A stretch of DNA of 64,000 nucleotides from Tenacibaculum sp. SZ-18 (GCF_002813915.1 NZ_CP019335.1:2153777-2217776), one strand, 5' to 3'. Positions 44,283-53,300 are shown, counted from the first letter of the stretch. Notes: generated from the sequence alone by a model not told the origin. Made by a program: numbers and translations.

Positions 44283-44426
44283 TTAATTCAAATTCAATTC
44301 AATGAGAACATTCGCTTTTGTCCTTACTGTTTTGAAGCTTTTAGAAAAGTTTAATAAAAACTCTACTGTTTTTTGTTTTGGGTTCATCTTATAATTTGAT
44401 GATTTACTTGAGTAAATGTGCGCCAT
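44283..44426 (-). CDS. Small 47-aa protein downstream of the ECF sigma gene
   Basis: ATG 44426 to TAA 44283 encodes 47 residues, including MNPKQKTVEFLLNFSKSFK, a basic helix. A terminator starts 6 bp after its stop, and the sigma factor gene ends 57 bp upstream, which suggests that it is the second cistron. No known family was recognised. It may be a short regulatory or DNA-binding peptide. An internal ATG (residue 14) would give a 34-aa product. Confidence 0.55.
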   Translation of the reverse strand: MAHIYSSKSSNYKMNPKQKTVEFLLNFSKSFKTVRTKANVLIELNLN

Positions 44427-44482
44427 ATATTTGATTTAGTAAAAATGTTTGTATTAATAACGCTCAATTTATTGGTTTAGTA

Positions 44483-45067
44483 TTAATTAACTAAAATAAT
44501 TTTATTTTTCTCAATAACTTTTCTCAAATTAATTAACGCATAACGCATTCTTCCTAATGCTGTATTTATACTCACGCCAGTAGATTCTGAAATTTCGTTG
44601 AAACTCATATCCATGTACATACGCATTTTTAATACTTCTTTTTGTTCTTCAGGTAATTCTTCTATTAAATTTCTTACATCTGCTAAAATTTGATCTTTAA
44701 TAATACGTTTTTCAGCATTTAAAGTATTATCACTTATGATTGAAAAAATATCGAATTCATCAGAGTTATTAAACTTAGGTAGACGATTATTCTTTCTAAA
44801 ATGATCAATAACTAGATTATGAGCTATTCTCATTACCCACGGCAGAAATTTTCCTTCTTCGTTATAATTACCTTTTTTTAATGTTCTAATTACCTTAATA
44901 AAAGTATCCTGGAATACATCTTCAGTAATATCTCTATTTTGAACTTTACTATAAATGAAGCTAAATATTCTTTGCTGGTGCTTTTTTATAAGAAGCTCTA
45001 GAGCAACTTCTTTTCCATTAATATACTCTTTTACTAAAACGCTATCATCACATTGACTCCTTAACAT
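44483..45067 (-). CDS. ECF-type RNA polymerase sigma factor (sigma-70 family)
   Basis: Protein of 194 aa. Region 2 shows DITEDVFQDTFIKVIRTL and FLPWVMRIAHNLVIDHFRK (sigma-70 region 2.3-2.4). Region 4 is LPEEQKEVLKMRMYMDMSFN and EISESTGVSINTALGRMRYA (helix-turn-helix). No anti-sigma gene is adjacent, so control must be elsewhere or unlike the usual Fec-type pairing. The upstream region of more than 800 bp has no gene. A small ORF follows it. Confidence 0.92.
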   Translation of the reverse strand: MLRSQCDDSVLVKEYINGKEVALELLIKKHQQRIFSFIYSKVQNRDITEDVFQDTFIKVIRTLKKGNYNEEGKFLPWVMRIAHNLVIDHFRKNNRLPKFNNSDEFDIFSIISDNTLNAEKRIIKDQILADVRNLIEELPEEQKEVLKMRMYMDMSFNEISESTGVSINTALGRMRYALINLRKVIEKNKIILVN

Positions 45068-45878
45068 AATTCTACTTTTAAAACGAAGAGTACTTGACTC
45101 TTCAGTTGAAATAATAATAATTTTAAAAGTAGTTTTTAACTATAGGCCTAACGATTTAATACATAATATATTAGACAAATATGTGTTTTTCTCTTAAGAA
45201 AACCAAATATTTTTTAAAGAAATAATATAAAAATACAAAAAACCATTAAAAAATCACAGTTCATTTATAATTTAAGTTGCTTAACTTAAATTATATCAAA
45301 ACAAACAGAATGTAAACGCTTGTAAATCAAAAATAAAAAATCAACAGACTATAATTAAACTTTTAACATAACCTTTTTTATTGTTATTCTCGTACTAGAT
45401 GTATGATATATATGAATTTGAATCACCAACTTCTTGATTAGAGGTAATTTCTGAAATAAAAAGTCAAATTATTTATATGAATGATATGGCTTCAAAATAC
45501 AAACTTTGTAGCATCTATTATTCCATTTTGCAGCTAAGAATATTCACCAACTTGAGTACAAATATTGCCACATAAAAAACAAAATTAAAACAAAAAAATC
45601 TCCAAAGATCAAATGAAAGTAAAAGAAAACTACATTTAAAAACTTAATTTTACAGATGATAATGTCACGAACAAAATAATCTTATTTAAAAAGAGTGAAG
45701 TTTACAGATCCTTTCAAGATTTATATGAATCAAATTCTCTTCTAATAGTTTAACAAACATTCATGTCTATTTCACAACTCCTTCTCTTTAATGACTAAGA
45801 AGAAGTTTTTCTTTTCACCTATTTCAATTTCTTTTCCACATTGGAAAGCCTTATTTTTACAACTTATTTTTCGAGTAT
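45068..45878. other. 811-bp stretch without a supported gene
   Basis: AT-rich divergent region between the ECF sigma gene and uvrA. It contains a perfect 12-bp-arm palindrome at 45267-45294 and a poorly supported 32-codon frame near 45478. No tRNA, ncRNA motif or decayed gene was recognised. It is unusually long compared with other gaps in this window. Confidence 0.6.
45267..45294. repeat. Perfect palindrome in the sigma-uvrA gap
   Basis: ATAATTTAAGTT (45267-45278) and AACTTAAATTAT (45283-45294) pair perfectly around GCTT. No T-run follows, so it is more likely a protein-binding site or cruciform than a terminator. It lies 200 bp upstream of the sigma factor start. Confidence 0.5.
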
Positions 45879-48674
45879 ATGAATGTTGATATTTCTAAAG
45901 TAAATCCTAAAGAAAATATAATCATAAAAGGAGCCTCGCTTCACAATTTAAAAGATATAGACGTTGTTATTCCTAGAAACAAATTTGTTGTTATAACAGG
46001 TTTATCTGGTTCGGGTAAATCATCTCTAGCTTTTGATACATTATACGCAGAGGGTCAAAGAAGATATGTGGAAAGCTTATCATCTTATGCTCGACAGTTT
46101 TTAGGTAAGCTTCATAAACCTAAAGTGGATTACATCAAAGGAATTGCTCCAGCAATTGCGATTGAACAGAAAGTGAATTCTACAAATCCAAGATCTACGG
46201 TTGGAACATCAACAGAGGTTTATGATTACATCAAATTATTATACGCAAGAATTGGTAGAACCTTCTCTCCTATTTCAGGAAATGAGGTAAAAAAACATAC
46301 CGTAACGGATGTTATAAATCACATTAAGGAGCTTGATGAAAGCACCAAACTTTTATTATTAGCTCCTATTTCAATTCCTGAAGGAAGAGATTTAGCAACC
46401 GTATTAAAAGTGTTAACACAGCAAGGATACGCTAGGTTAAAATTTAACGACAAAGTCTACAGAATTGATAAATTCCCTACAGATGATTATAAAGATGAAT
46501 TACTAGAATTAGTGGTTGATCGAATTATCATTCAACATAACGAAGATTTTTTTAATCGTTTAGCTGATGCTACTCAAACTGCTTTTTTTGAAGGAAAAGG
46601 AGTTTGTGTGATTGAAAATTTAGGAGACAATACCCGTAAAGAGTTTAGTAATAAATTTGAATTAGACGGCATTACATTTTTAGAACCCAATACACATTTA
46701 TTCAGTTTCAACAATCCATATGGAGCATGTCCTACTTGTGAAGGATATGGAAGTGTTATTGGAATAGATGAAGATTTAGTGATTCCAAATACTGGACTCT
46801 CAATTTATGAAGATGCTATTTTTCCTTTTAAAACAGACTCTTACAAAAAATATAAAGAAGCGTTAATTCTGTATGCTTCTGAATTTAATATACCCATTCA
46901 CAAACCTTGGTTTGAATTAACTAATGAACAAAAAGATTTGGTTTGGAACGGAACATCTAAATTTTATGGAATTCATCATTTATTTCAAACACTAGAAGAG
47001 AAAAGTTATAAAATTCAAAATCGAGTTATGCTTTCTCGTTATCGAGGAAAAACAAAGTGTACCGAATGCGACGGAAAGAGACTTCGTAAAGAAGCTAACT
47101 ATGTTCAGGTGTATGGCAAAACTATATCAGACTTAGTAAATGCTCCATTGGATGAACTTGCAGCATTTTTTAAATCAATAAAATTAAATAAATACGAAGA
47201 AAAAATTGGCAAGCGTTTGTTAACTGAAATTAATAATAGACTTGGTTTTCTTGTTGATGTTGGTTTAAGTTATTTAACTTTAAATAGAACCTCAAATACA
47301 CTATCAGGAGGAGAAAGTCAACGAATTAATTTAGCTACCTCGTTAGGAAGTTCTTTAGTAGGTTCCATGTACATTTTAGATGAACCAAGTATTGGATTAC
47401 ATCCTAAAGATACTGAGCGCTTAATTAAAGTATTAAAGAACTTACGAGATTTAGGGAACACTGTAATTGTTGTAGAGCATGATGAAGAAATCATGAAAGA
47501 AGCAGACTACATTATTGATATCGGTCCAGAAGCTGGAACGTATGGTGGACGCGTTGTAGCTGAAGGAAGCTATGAAGATATTTTAAAATCAAACTCACTT
47601 ACTTCAAACTATTTATCTGAAAAATTAAAAATAGAGGTTCCTACGAAACGTAGAAAAACGAAAAACTTTATTAAAGTTATAGGAGCTCGTGAAAATAATT
47701 TAAACAATATCGATGTTACCTTCCCGCTAAACAACTTAACAGTGGTTACTGGAGTTTCTGGAAGTGGAAAAAGTACGTTAGTTAAAAAAATTCTCTATCC
47801 AATTATGCAAAAAAAACTTGTTGGATATGGTGATAAAGTTGGGCAGTATTCAGATGTAGAAGGAAGTTATGGAAGTTTAAAACATGTTGAATTTATTGAT
47901 CAGAACCCAATAGGAAGATCATCACGTTCTAATCCTGTAACGTATGTAAAAGCATACGATGATATTCGAAAGCTTTTATCGGAGCAAAAGTTATCTAAAA
48001 TTAGAAACTATCAACCAAAACATTTTTCGTTTAATGTTGATGGAGGACGTTGTGAAGTTTGTAAAGGAGAAGGAGAAGTTACCATTGAAATGCAGTTTAT
48101 GGCCGACGTTCATTTAAAATGTGAGAGTTGTAATGGAAAAAGATTTAAAAAAGATGTATTAGAAGTGGCTTTTAATGGAAAAAATGTTGATGATATTTTA
48201 ACCATGACCATTGATGATGCGATCGAATTCTTTTCAGAACATGGTGCAATCAAAGTATCGAAAAAACTAAAACCACTTCAAGATGTTGGACTAGGATATG
48301 TTACTTTAGGGCAATCTTCTTCCACGTTATCTGGAGGAGAAGCGCAACGCATTAAACTTGCTTCTTTTTTAATAAAAGGTAACACGAAAGATAAAGCCTT
48401 ATTCATTTTCGATGAACCAACAACAGGATTACATTTCCATGATATCAATAAATTACTTTCTTCTTTTAATGCTTTAATTGACAAAGGTCATTCAGTAATC
48501 GTTATTGAACATAATACAGATTTAATAAAATGTGCTGACTATATTATTGATTTAGGTTTAGAAGGTGGAAAAAAAGGTGGATCACTAATTTTTGAAGGAA
48601 CTCCTGAAGAATTGGCAAAAAACAAAAAATCTTACACTGCAAAATACATTGCAGAAAAAATTAATCCTACGTAA
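45879..48674 (+). CDS. uvrA: Excinuclease ABC subunit UvrA
   Basis: DNA damage-recognition ATPase of nucleotide excision repair, 931 aa. Two ABC domains are seen: Walker A GLSGSGKSS and GVSGSGKST, signatures LSGGESQRINLATSLG and LSGGEAQRIKLASFL, and Walker B YILDEPSIGLHP and FIFDEPTTGLHF. Zinc-finger pairs are CPTCEGYG with CTECDGKR, and CEVCKGEG with CESCNGKR. ATG 45879 gives the usual start. Length is typical. It is transcribed alone from the long upstream gap. Confidence 0.96.
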   Translation: MNVDISKVNPKENIIIKGASLHNLKDIDVVIPRNKFVVITGLSGSGKSSLAFDTLYAEGQRRYVESLSSYARQFLGKLHKPKVDYIKGIAPAIAIEQKVNSTNPRSTVGTSTEVYDYIKLLYARIGRTFSPISGNEVKKHTVTDVINHIKELDESTKLLLLAPISIPEGRDLATVLKVLTQQGYARLKFNDKVYRIDKFPTDDYKDELLELVVDRIIIQHNEDFFNRLADATQTAFFEGKGVCVIENLGDNTRKEFSNKFELDGITFLEPNTHLFSFNNPYGACPTCEGYGSVIGIDEDLVIPNTGLSIYEDAIFPFKTDSYKKYKEALILYASEFNIPIHKPWFELTNEQKDLVWNGTSKFYGIHHLFQTLEEKSYKIQNRVMLSRYRGKTKCTECDGKRLRKEANYVQVYGKTISDLVNAPLDELAAFFKSIKLNKYEEKIGKRLLTEINNRLGFLVDVGLSYLTLNRTSNTLSGGESQRINLATSLGSSLVGSMYILDEPSIGLHPKDTERLIKVLKNLRDLGNTVIVVEHDEEIMKEADYIIDIGPEAGTYGGRVVAEGSYEDILKSNSLTSNYLSEKLKIEVPTKRRKTKNFIKVIGARENNLNNIDVTFPLNNLTVVTGVSGSGKSTLVKKILYPIMQKKLVGYGDKVGQYSDVEGSYGSLKHVEFIDQNPIGRSSRSNPVTYVKAYDDIRKLLSEQKLSKIRNYQPKHFSFNVDGGRCEVCKGEGEVTIEMQFMADVHLKCESCNGKRFKKDVLEVAFNGKNVDDILTMTIDDAIEFFSEHGAIKVSKKLKPLQDVGLGYVTLGQSSSTLSGGEAQRIKLASFLIKGNTKDKALFIFDEPTTGLHFHDINKLLSSFNALIDKGHSVIVIEHNTDLIKCADYIIDLGLEGGKKGGSLIFEGTPEELAKNKKSYTAKYIAEKINPT

Positions 48675-48841
48675 AAACAAAAGTTAAGTCATTAATAAAA
48701 AACAAATTAACTTTTAAATTTTAAGAAAACCTATAATAACTAAATAAAAAAACTTGCAGTTCGATACACTTTTTACAAAAAAAAAGTTAAAAATTTAAAA
48801 AAATATTGTTATTTTTCTATTGAATTTTATTGAAAAGACGA

Positions 48842-49393
48842 ATGTTAAACCCTAAAAAAGGCAGACTTTTAATTGCAGAGCCATCAATATTAAACGATGA
48901 CTCTTTTAAGCGTACCACTGTGTTGCTTACAGAACATTCTGAAAATAGTACTGTAGGGTTTATTTTAAATAGACCTCTTAACTATGTTTTAGAGGATTTA
49001 ATTCCTGATGTATATTGTGATTTTACAGTTTACCAAGGAGGACCTGTTGAGCAAGACAACTTATATTTTATTCACAGAGTACCAGATTTACTTCCCGACA
49101 GCATTGAAGTAGCTAATGGAATTTACTGGGGAGGGAACTTTAACTCCTTAAAGAACTTATTAAACAATGATTTAATTGAATCTACGGACATTCGATTCTT
49201 TTTAGGATATTCTGGTTGGGGAGCAAATCAACTAAACGAAGAACTCAACACCAATTCTTGGTTTATAACTGAAAATGATTTTCAAAATATTTTCTTAGTT
49301 GACGAAGAATCTATTTGGAAAAATCAGCTCCTTCAAAAAGGCGGAAAATACAAAATTTGGGCAAATGCCCCTGCTGACATTACCATGAACTAG
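48842..49393 (+). CDS. YqgE/AlgH family protein
   Basis: Protein of 183 aa of the UPF0301 (YqgE/AlgH) family. It starts MLNPKKGRLLIAEPSILNDD, contains VGFILNRPLNYVLEDLIPD and VYQGGPVEQDNLYFIHR, and ends with the FLGYSGWGANQLNEEL motif. Function is unclear across bacteria. ATG 48842 is preferred; a TTG at 48830 is also in frame. In flavobacteria it commonly precedes the class IV aminotransferase and START-like genes, as here. Confidence 0.92.
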   Translation: MLNPKKGRLLIAEPSILNDDSFKRTTVLLTEHSENSTVGFILNRPLNYVLEDLIPDVYCDFTVYQGGPVEQDNLYFIHRVPDLLPDSIEVANGIYWGGNFNSLKNLLNNDLIESTDIRFFLGYSGWGANQLNEELNTNSWFITENDFQNIFLVDEESIWKNQLLQKGGKYKIWANAPADITMN

Positions 49394-49543
49394 ATTCCAA
49401 TCTGGCTATTCTGTTTGTTTAGTGATTTCTAAAAATCTTTAATCACTTGCCATTCACCAACAATAATCAACCATACATCTAATAAAAATTTATGAAAAAC
49501 ATTATATGTGTAGTATTGCGTTGTTGAAAACAATGTTGAAGTC

Positions 49544-49699
49544 ATGAAAAAAAACCATCAAAAATTAACTTTTGTTACCGAGAACGGAAATGAGTTTACA
49601 ATAAGTTTAGCTATTGCAGATTATACATTAACAGTAAACAGATATTCTAATCAAGGTTTTTTTGTCGATAAAACTGACGTTAGCATTTTTCTTAACTGA
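49544..49699 (+). CDS. Small 51-aa protein, family with a TVNRY motif
   Basis: ATG 49544 to TGA 49699 encodes 51 aa. The second half holds ADYTLTVNRYSNQGFFVDKT. A second small ORF at 56353-56496 has LIITVNRYYYTK after a similar beta-rich segment with GN (GNEFTI here, GNKYVI there). This shared layout in two unrelated positions suggests a real small-protein family. The region upstream has no clear promoter. No known family was recognised. Confidence 0.5.
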   Translation: MKKNHQKLTFVTENGNEFTISLAIADYTLTVNRYSNQGFFVDKTDVSIFLN

Positions 49700-49709
49700 C
49701 AAAGCTACC

Positions 49710-50537
49710 TTAGCTAGTTAAAACTACTACCGAAAGACTTTTTCCTATTTTCTCTGAAATCTCCGTATTAAACTCTTTTTTCCTATAATTAGTTACTGGC
49801 TGAATTCCCACAATGGCATTTGTAATAAACACCTCATCTGCTTTTTGTAGCTCAAAAGGCGATATTGAAGTTTCTTCTAAAGTATAATCAGGATTCTTCT
49901 CAATTATTTCAATAACCTTTTTACGTATTATACCTTTTATACAACCTTCATTAATACTTGGAGTCTTAATAACGTTATCTTTAACGATAAAAATATTTCC
50001 ATTAGTTACTTCTACTACCCCTTTTCTTTCGTTTAATAAAATACAATTATCTAAATCATTTTCATCTGAATAAACAGCAGCAATAGTATTTAACATTCTA
50101 TTGGTAGTCTTAACAGTTGATAACAACCCAGAGTAATTATAAAAATCTTTGAATAAATCAATTCTGTAAGTTGATTTTGTCTTTAGACTAATCTCTTTCA
50201 CCTCAATTAAAAAATCAATTTCATTTGTTTCAGGTTTGTATAAACCACCATCTTTCCTGTAAACATTTATACGAACTCTTAGTGCCCTCTTATCAAAAGT
50301 AGTTATTGTTTTCCTTATTTGTTCTTCTAAAAACTCTAAAGTAAAAGTCATAGGAATTTTCATACGAAGCATTCTCATTGAAGCCATTAATCTGAAATAA
50401 TGATCTTCTAAAAAAACAATTTTCCCATTTTGAACTTTAATTGTTTCAAATATTCCATCACCATATTTAAAAGCTCTATTCTCATGGGTTAGTTGTAATT
50501 CTTCCGGTGTAATAAGACTTCCGTTATAATTAATCAT
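49710..50537 (-). CDS. Class IV aminotransferase (branched-chain/D-amino acid/ADC lyase type)
   Basis: PLP enzyme of fold type IV, 275 aa. It has the start NRAFKYGDGIFETIKVQNG, with Arg and Tyr for substrate binding and the FExIKV pattern. The PLP Lys lies in STVKTTNRMLNTI and the EVTNGNIFIVKDN segment binds PLP. ILLNERKGVVEVTNGNIF precedes the C-terminal FITNAIVGIQPV. The reaction could be 4-amino-4-deoxychorismate lyase (folate) or a branched-chain aminotransferase; the sequence does not decide. It lies downstream of the START-like gene and a terminator. Confidence 0.88.
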   Translation of the reverse strand: MINYNGSLITPEELQLTHENRAFKYGDGIFETIKVQNGKIVFLEDHYFRLMASMRMLRMKIPMTFTLEFLEEQIRKTITTFDKRALRVRINVYRKDGGLYKPETNEIDFLIEVKEISLKTKSTYRIDLFKDFYNYSGLLSTVKTTNRMLNTIAAVYSDENDLDNCILLNERKGVVEVTNGNIFIVKDNVIKTPSINEGCIKGIIRKKVIEIIEKNPDYTLEETSISPFELQKADEVFITNAIVGIQPVTNYRKKEFNTEISEKIGKSLSVVVLTS

Positions 50538-50586
50538 AAGAAAATTTTAGAATGCGAAATTACTAAATTATCTAGCGATTACATAC

Positions 50587-50612
50587 AAAAAAAGCCCGAC
50601 AAATGTCGAGCC
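50587..50612 (-). terminator. Terminator of the START-like gene
   Basis: Minus-strand arms GCTCGACA and TGTCGGGC (one T-G pair) around a two-base loop, then TTTTTTT. It lies 21 bp after the stop at 50633. Confidence 0.85.
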
Positions 50613-50632
50613 AATTCTATTTTTTGAATATT

Positions 50633-51016
50633 TTAGGCACCTATTAAATGTCTTAACTCGTCTATTTGATTTTCCCATAACATCTTTGCCTCTTCTGCGG
50701 CATCATCATCATCTGCAAAATCTGTAACAATTAGAGATACATCTTTAGTTAAAGGATCTACTTGTACTCGAAATTCAAAATAACTCTCGTCACCTTCACT
50801 TTCCGTCCATTTAAATTTTATTCTTTCGTCTGCTTTTTTTGTGACTATAGTAGCTTCCTCCTCACTATCATCCCAAAAAAAAGTGATGATTTTACCTCTT
50901 GAGTTTACTTTATCTGCAAACCATTCTTCCAATCCAGAAGGAGTTGCGAAATATTGATATAATAAAGCCGGAGAGGCGTGTAATGGTATCTCTAATTCAA
51001 ATTTAACTTTACTCAT
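50633..51016 (-). CDS. START-like (SRPBCC) domain protein
   Basis: Protein of 127 aa with the SRPBCC/START-like fold of Bacteroidota. It starts KFELEIPLHASPALLYQYFA, continues GLEEWFADKVNSRGKIITFF and ends with a C-terminal helix LWENQIDELRHLIGA. The mid-part has an acidic ADDDDAAEE stretch. The ligand is unknown. It lies 105 bp from the divergent tRNA-Met gene. Confidence 0.9.
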   Translation of the reverse strand: MSKVKFELEIPLHASPALLYQYFATPSGLEEWFADKVNSRGKIITFFWDDSEEEATIVTKKADERIKFKWTESEGDESYFEFRVQVDPLTKDVSLIVTDFADDDDAAEEAKMLWENQIDELRHLIGA

Positions 51017-51080
51017 TTATATTTAAGTTTATTGTACAATATAGATAATTATTCTTTTTAAAAAAAATTAACTTCTTTTA

Positions 51081-51110
51081 TTGCTAAATATGAAAATTCC
51101 ATTATATTTG
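51081..51110 (+). promoter_or_regulatory. tRNA-Met promoter
   Basis: TTG (51081-51083), 19 bp, TATATTTG (51103-51110). The tRNA begins 12 bp after the -7 element. The same spacing recurs at both tRNA-Gly promoters. Confidence 0.75.
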
Positions 51111-51121
51111 CACCCGCAAAT

Positions 51122-51195
51122 GGCGAGGTAGCTCAGGTGGTTAGAGCGCAGGATTCATAACCCTGAGGTCGGGGGTTCAAGTCCCCCCTTCGCTA
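51122..51195 (+). tRNA. tRNA-Met (CAT)
   Basis: 74-nt cloverleaf. Acceptor GGCGAGG pairs with CTTCGCT (two G-T pairs), D arm GCTCAGGTGGTTAGAGC, anticodon loop TTCATAA (CAT), T arm GGGGGTTCAAGTCCCCC, discriminator A. No CCA is encoded. CAT could also belong to tRNA-Ile2; the G1-T72 pair excludes the classic initiator mismatch. Elongator Met is preferred. Confidence 0.9.
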
Positions 51196-51214
51196 CTAAG
51201 TGAAGATAATTCTT

Positions 51215-51256
51215 AATCCGTAAAATCATAACTTATTGATATTACGGATTTTGTAT
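51215..51256 (+). terminator. Probable tRNA-Met terminator
   Basis: Arms AATCCGTAA (51215-51223) and TTACGGATT (51242-51250) with an 18-base loop, then TTGTATTTT. Confidence 0.6.
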
Positions 51257-51268
51257 TTTAAGAACATA

Positions 51269-51406
51269 AAATCATATTAAAAAAGTAAAAAATATTTTTT
51301 TAATATGATTTTTTTATTATTTTTACATTGTCTAGGAGACGTTCTAGACACTTTTTCTTTTTCATAGCAATTTTCCCACTCCATATCCTGTGAGTGGGTT
51401 TTTTTT
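51269..51406 (+). ncRNA. Possible structured non-coding RNA or degenerate region with three hairpins
   Basis: Three structures occur in 140 bp: a perfect 16-bp inverted repeat (51269-51284 with 51296-51311), a GTCTAG...CTAGAC hairpin (51330-51349), and a strong terminator CCCACTC...GAGTGGG (51375-51398) followed by TTTTTTTT. No protein gene ends just before this terminator, so a transcript must begin within or before the region. No promoter of the usual form was found. Identity unknown; it could be the 3' end of the tRNA-Met transcript. Confidence 0.35.
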
Positions 51407-51447
51407 GTGTATAAAGTCAAACAAAAAAGCGCCTTAAATGCTTTCTT

Positions 51448-52336
51448 CTATTTCTCTTTTAAACTTTTATAGATTGTAGCCCTAATCCCCTCTGATGAAA
51501 TAAACCAATCCATACTCTTCTGCATATTCTTTCGTTATTGACTTATCTTCTTTGACCTCTTTTAAACTTTTTCCTTTTACTATTTGTACTTGCACTCTGT
51601 TTCTTTAAGTCTCTAACATTTCTTTATAACTAAGAAGTTCTTTCCTACAAGACAAACCTCTATGTCCTGGAATAATAATTGTGTTATCGTCGGTCATTAT
51701 TAAAGCCTTATCAATCGCAGCAATATAACCATCGATACTTCCTCCACTCGACAAATCTATATACGGAAATTTACCCTGAAAATATGTATCTCCCATATGA
51801 AGAACATTACTTGTTGTAAAATACACATGAGCATCACCATCAATATGTGCATTATGTACATGACTAACTAATACATCTTCGCAGTTAAAATGTACCATCA
51901 TATCTTTACTAAATGTTATAACCGGTAGAGCTTCCTTTGGTGATGCAGGTTTTTTCTTTCCACGAACAACACTTTCAACACTCATTCTTTTCCTGACATT
52001 TTCGTGAGAAATAATTACGGCGCCTTCTTTGCTCATATTCTCATTTCCGCCAGTATGATCCCCATGCCAATGAGTATTTATTAAATAAGCAACAGGTTTA
52101 TCCGTAATAGATTTAATTACTTTAAGAATCTTAGGTGTTAACCTTGCAAATTGATCATCAATCATGAACATACTGTCTTCACCAATAAAAAGTCCAATAT
52201 TACCTCCTTGTCCTTTTAACATATAAATATTGTCTTTTACTTTTATCGGCTCTATTATGACTTCCTTATTTTGACCACTTAACGAAATTAATCCAAACAA
52301 AGAAATAACACTTACATATCTATTGAATTTATTCAT
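51448..52336 (-). pseudogene. Metallo-beta-lactamase-fold hydrolase with a broken 3' end
   Basis: The open frame (51605-52336) encodes a secreted 243-aa MBL-fold protein. Signal peptide VSVISLFGLISLSGQ, HxHxDH in INTHWHGDHTGG, a further His in NAHIDGDAHVYF and the C-terminal IIPGHRGLSCR are intact. The family continues for about 55 residues, but TAA at 51605 stops it. Translation in the same frame beyond the stop gives RNRVQVQIVKGKSLKEVKED and KEYAEEYG, then a frame change and FISSEGIRATIYKSLKEK to TAG at 51448. So one nonsense and one frameshift have removed the C-terminal part. The catalytic core remains, so a truncated product may still be made. Start ATG 52336 overlaps the GNAT gene by 8 bp. 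Confidence 0.75.
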
Positions 52337-52766
52337 ACTTAATAGTTTTAAACATCTTATAGTGAGGACCCGCTTTATTCTCAAAGCGATCCCCAATAAT
52401 TTCAAATTGATTTTTTTCATAAAACTTAACTGCAACTTCTCGAGCATTACACCATAAAAACTTAACTTTTAATTTTAACAATTCGTTAGTCGCAAACTTC
52501 AATAATAACTTTCCATAACCTTTTCCTCTAGCCTCAGAAGAACTTGCCATTCCTCTTAACTGATATTGAATTCCATTTAATTCATTTAAAGAGTTTTTCA
52601 TAAATGTACCTATACAAACAATATTACCATTTTCTATCACTCCTACATGAAAGGTTTCATTATCTAAATCTCCATCAAACTCATAAGGTAAATCAATATT
52701 TTTTCTTAAAACTTCTAACCTTAAAGCGTAAGTATCTTTTACATCAATTTTATTTACGGAAACCAT
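52329..52766 (-). CDS. GNAT family N-acetyltransferase
   Basis: Acetyltransferase of 145 aa. It shows the acetyl-CoA loop SSEARGKGYGKLLLKFATNE (motif RGKGYG, Q/RxxGxG/A), preceded by LRGMASSSEA, and the C-terminal VKFLWCNAREVAVKFYEKNQ with FEIIGD (small-acceptor GNAT features). The substrate is not known. It starts divergently from a GNAT pseudogene and overlaps the 5' end of the MBL-fold gene by 8 bp. Confidence 0.9.
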   Translation of the reverse strand: MVSVNKIDVKDTYALRLEVLRKNIDLPYEFDGDLDNETFHVGVIENGNIVCIGTFMKNSLNELNGIQYQLRGMASSSEARGKGYGKLLLKFATNELLKLKVKFLWCNAREVAVKFYEKNQFEIIGDRFENKAGPHYKMFKTIKYE

Positions 52767-52789
52767 TATTATTACTTTGAAATTTTATT

Positions 52790-53226
52790 ATTAAACATGT
52801 TACTTTTAAACTAATTGACAAAGAAAATACTCAAGCTATTTTTCCTCTTTCATCAATTAGAAAAACAAAAACTACTTTAGAAATTCTAAAAATACTAGTT
52901 CTAGAAATGGTAAATTACCAAAATTATAAATGTCTTAGAGCATCTCAAGAAGGAAAAATAACTAGCCTTTACATACCTTAGAACTCTACATGAAATTATA
53001 TCGGTAAGAGTACTAAATTCGGTGACGTAATTATTTCTCAAATATTTAAAAAATAGGATTAGGAAAACAATTTCTTTTATGAATGAATAAACCCATTAAA
53101 TACAAAGAATATGAATCTATAAAATTGAACAACTATGGGACTAATACTAAATCATGTAAATTTTACTACAATAAATTTTAGGCGATTTACCTGTTCCATT
53201 TTTTAAACGTTTCATGTGAGAATTAA
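52790..53226 (+). pseudogene. Heavily decayed GNAT acetyltransferase gene
   Basis: Conceptual translation recovers an entire GNAT protein in pieces. From an ATT at 52790 (expected ATG) it reads HVTFKLIDKENTQ and LEILKILVLEMVNYQNYKCL to TAG at 52979. Past a second stop (TGA 52991) comes NYIGKSTKFGDVIISQIF to TAG 53054. After a frame change the acetyl-CoA loop IGLGKQFLL follows, then TGA 53080, MNKPIKYKEYESIKLNNYGT, NTKSCKFYYNKF, TAG 53179, and AIYLFHFLN to 53226. At least four stops and one frameshift make it non-functional. Confidence 0.7.
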
Positions 53227-53254
53227 GATTATTATAAAAAAAAACTCAAAAACC

Positions 53255-53284
53255 TTGTTCAATAAAAAAAGGATAGTATATTTG
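53255..53284 (+). promoter_or_regulatory. Promoter of the first tRNA-Gly
   Basis: TTG (53255-53257), 19 bp, TATATTTG (53277-53284), 17 bp before the tRNA 5' end. Confidence 0.7.
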
Positions 53285-53300
53285 CACCCGCAATATCAAC

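Noticed and set aside
45478-45576. 32-codon ORF in the sigma-uvrA gap
   Set aside because: No ribosome binding site, promoter or similarity to anything recognised; likely chance.
51605-51607. Programmed stop-codon readthrough in the MBL-fold gene
   Set aside because: A separate frameshift further downstream also breaks the same C-terminal region, which points to decay and not to recoding.
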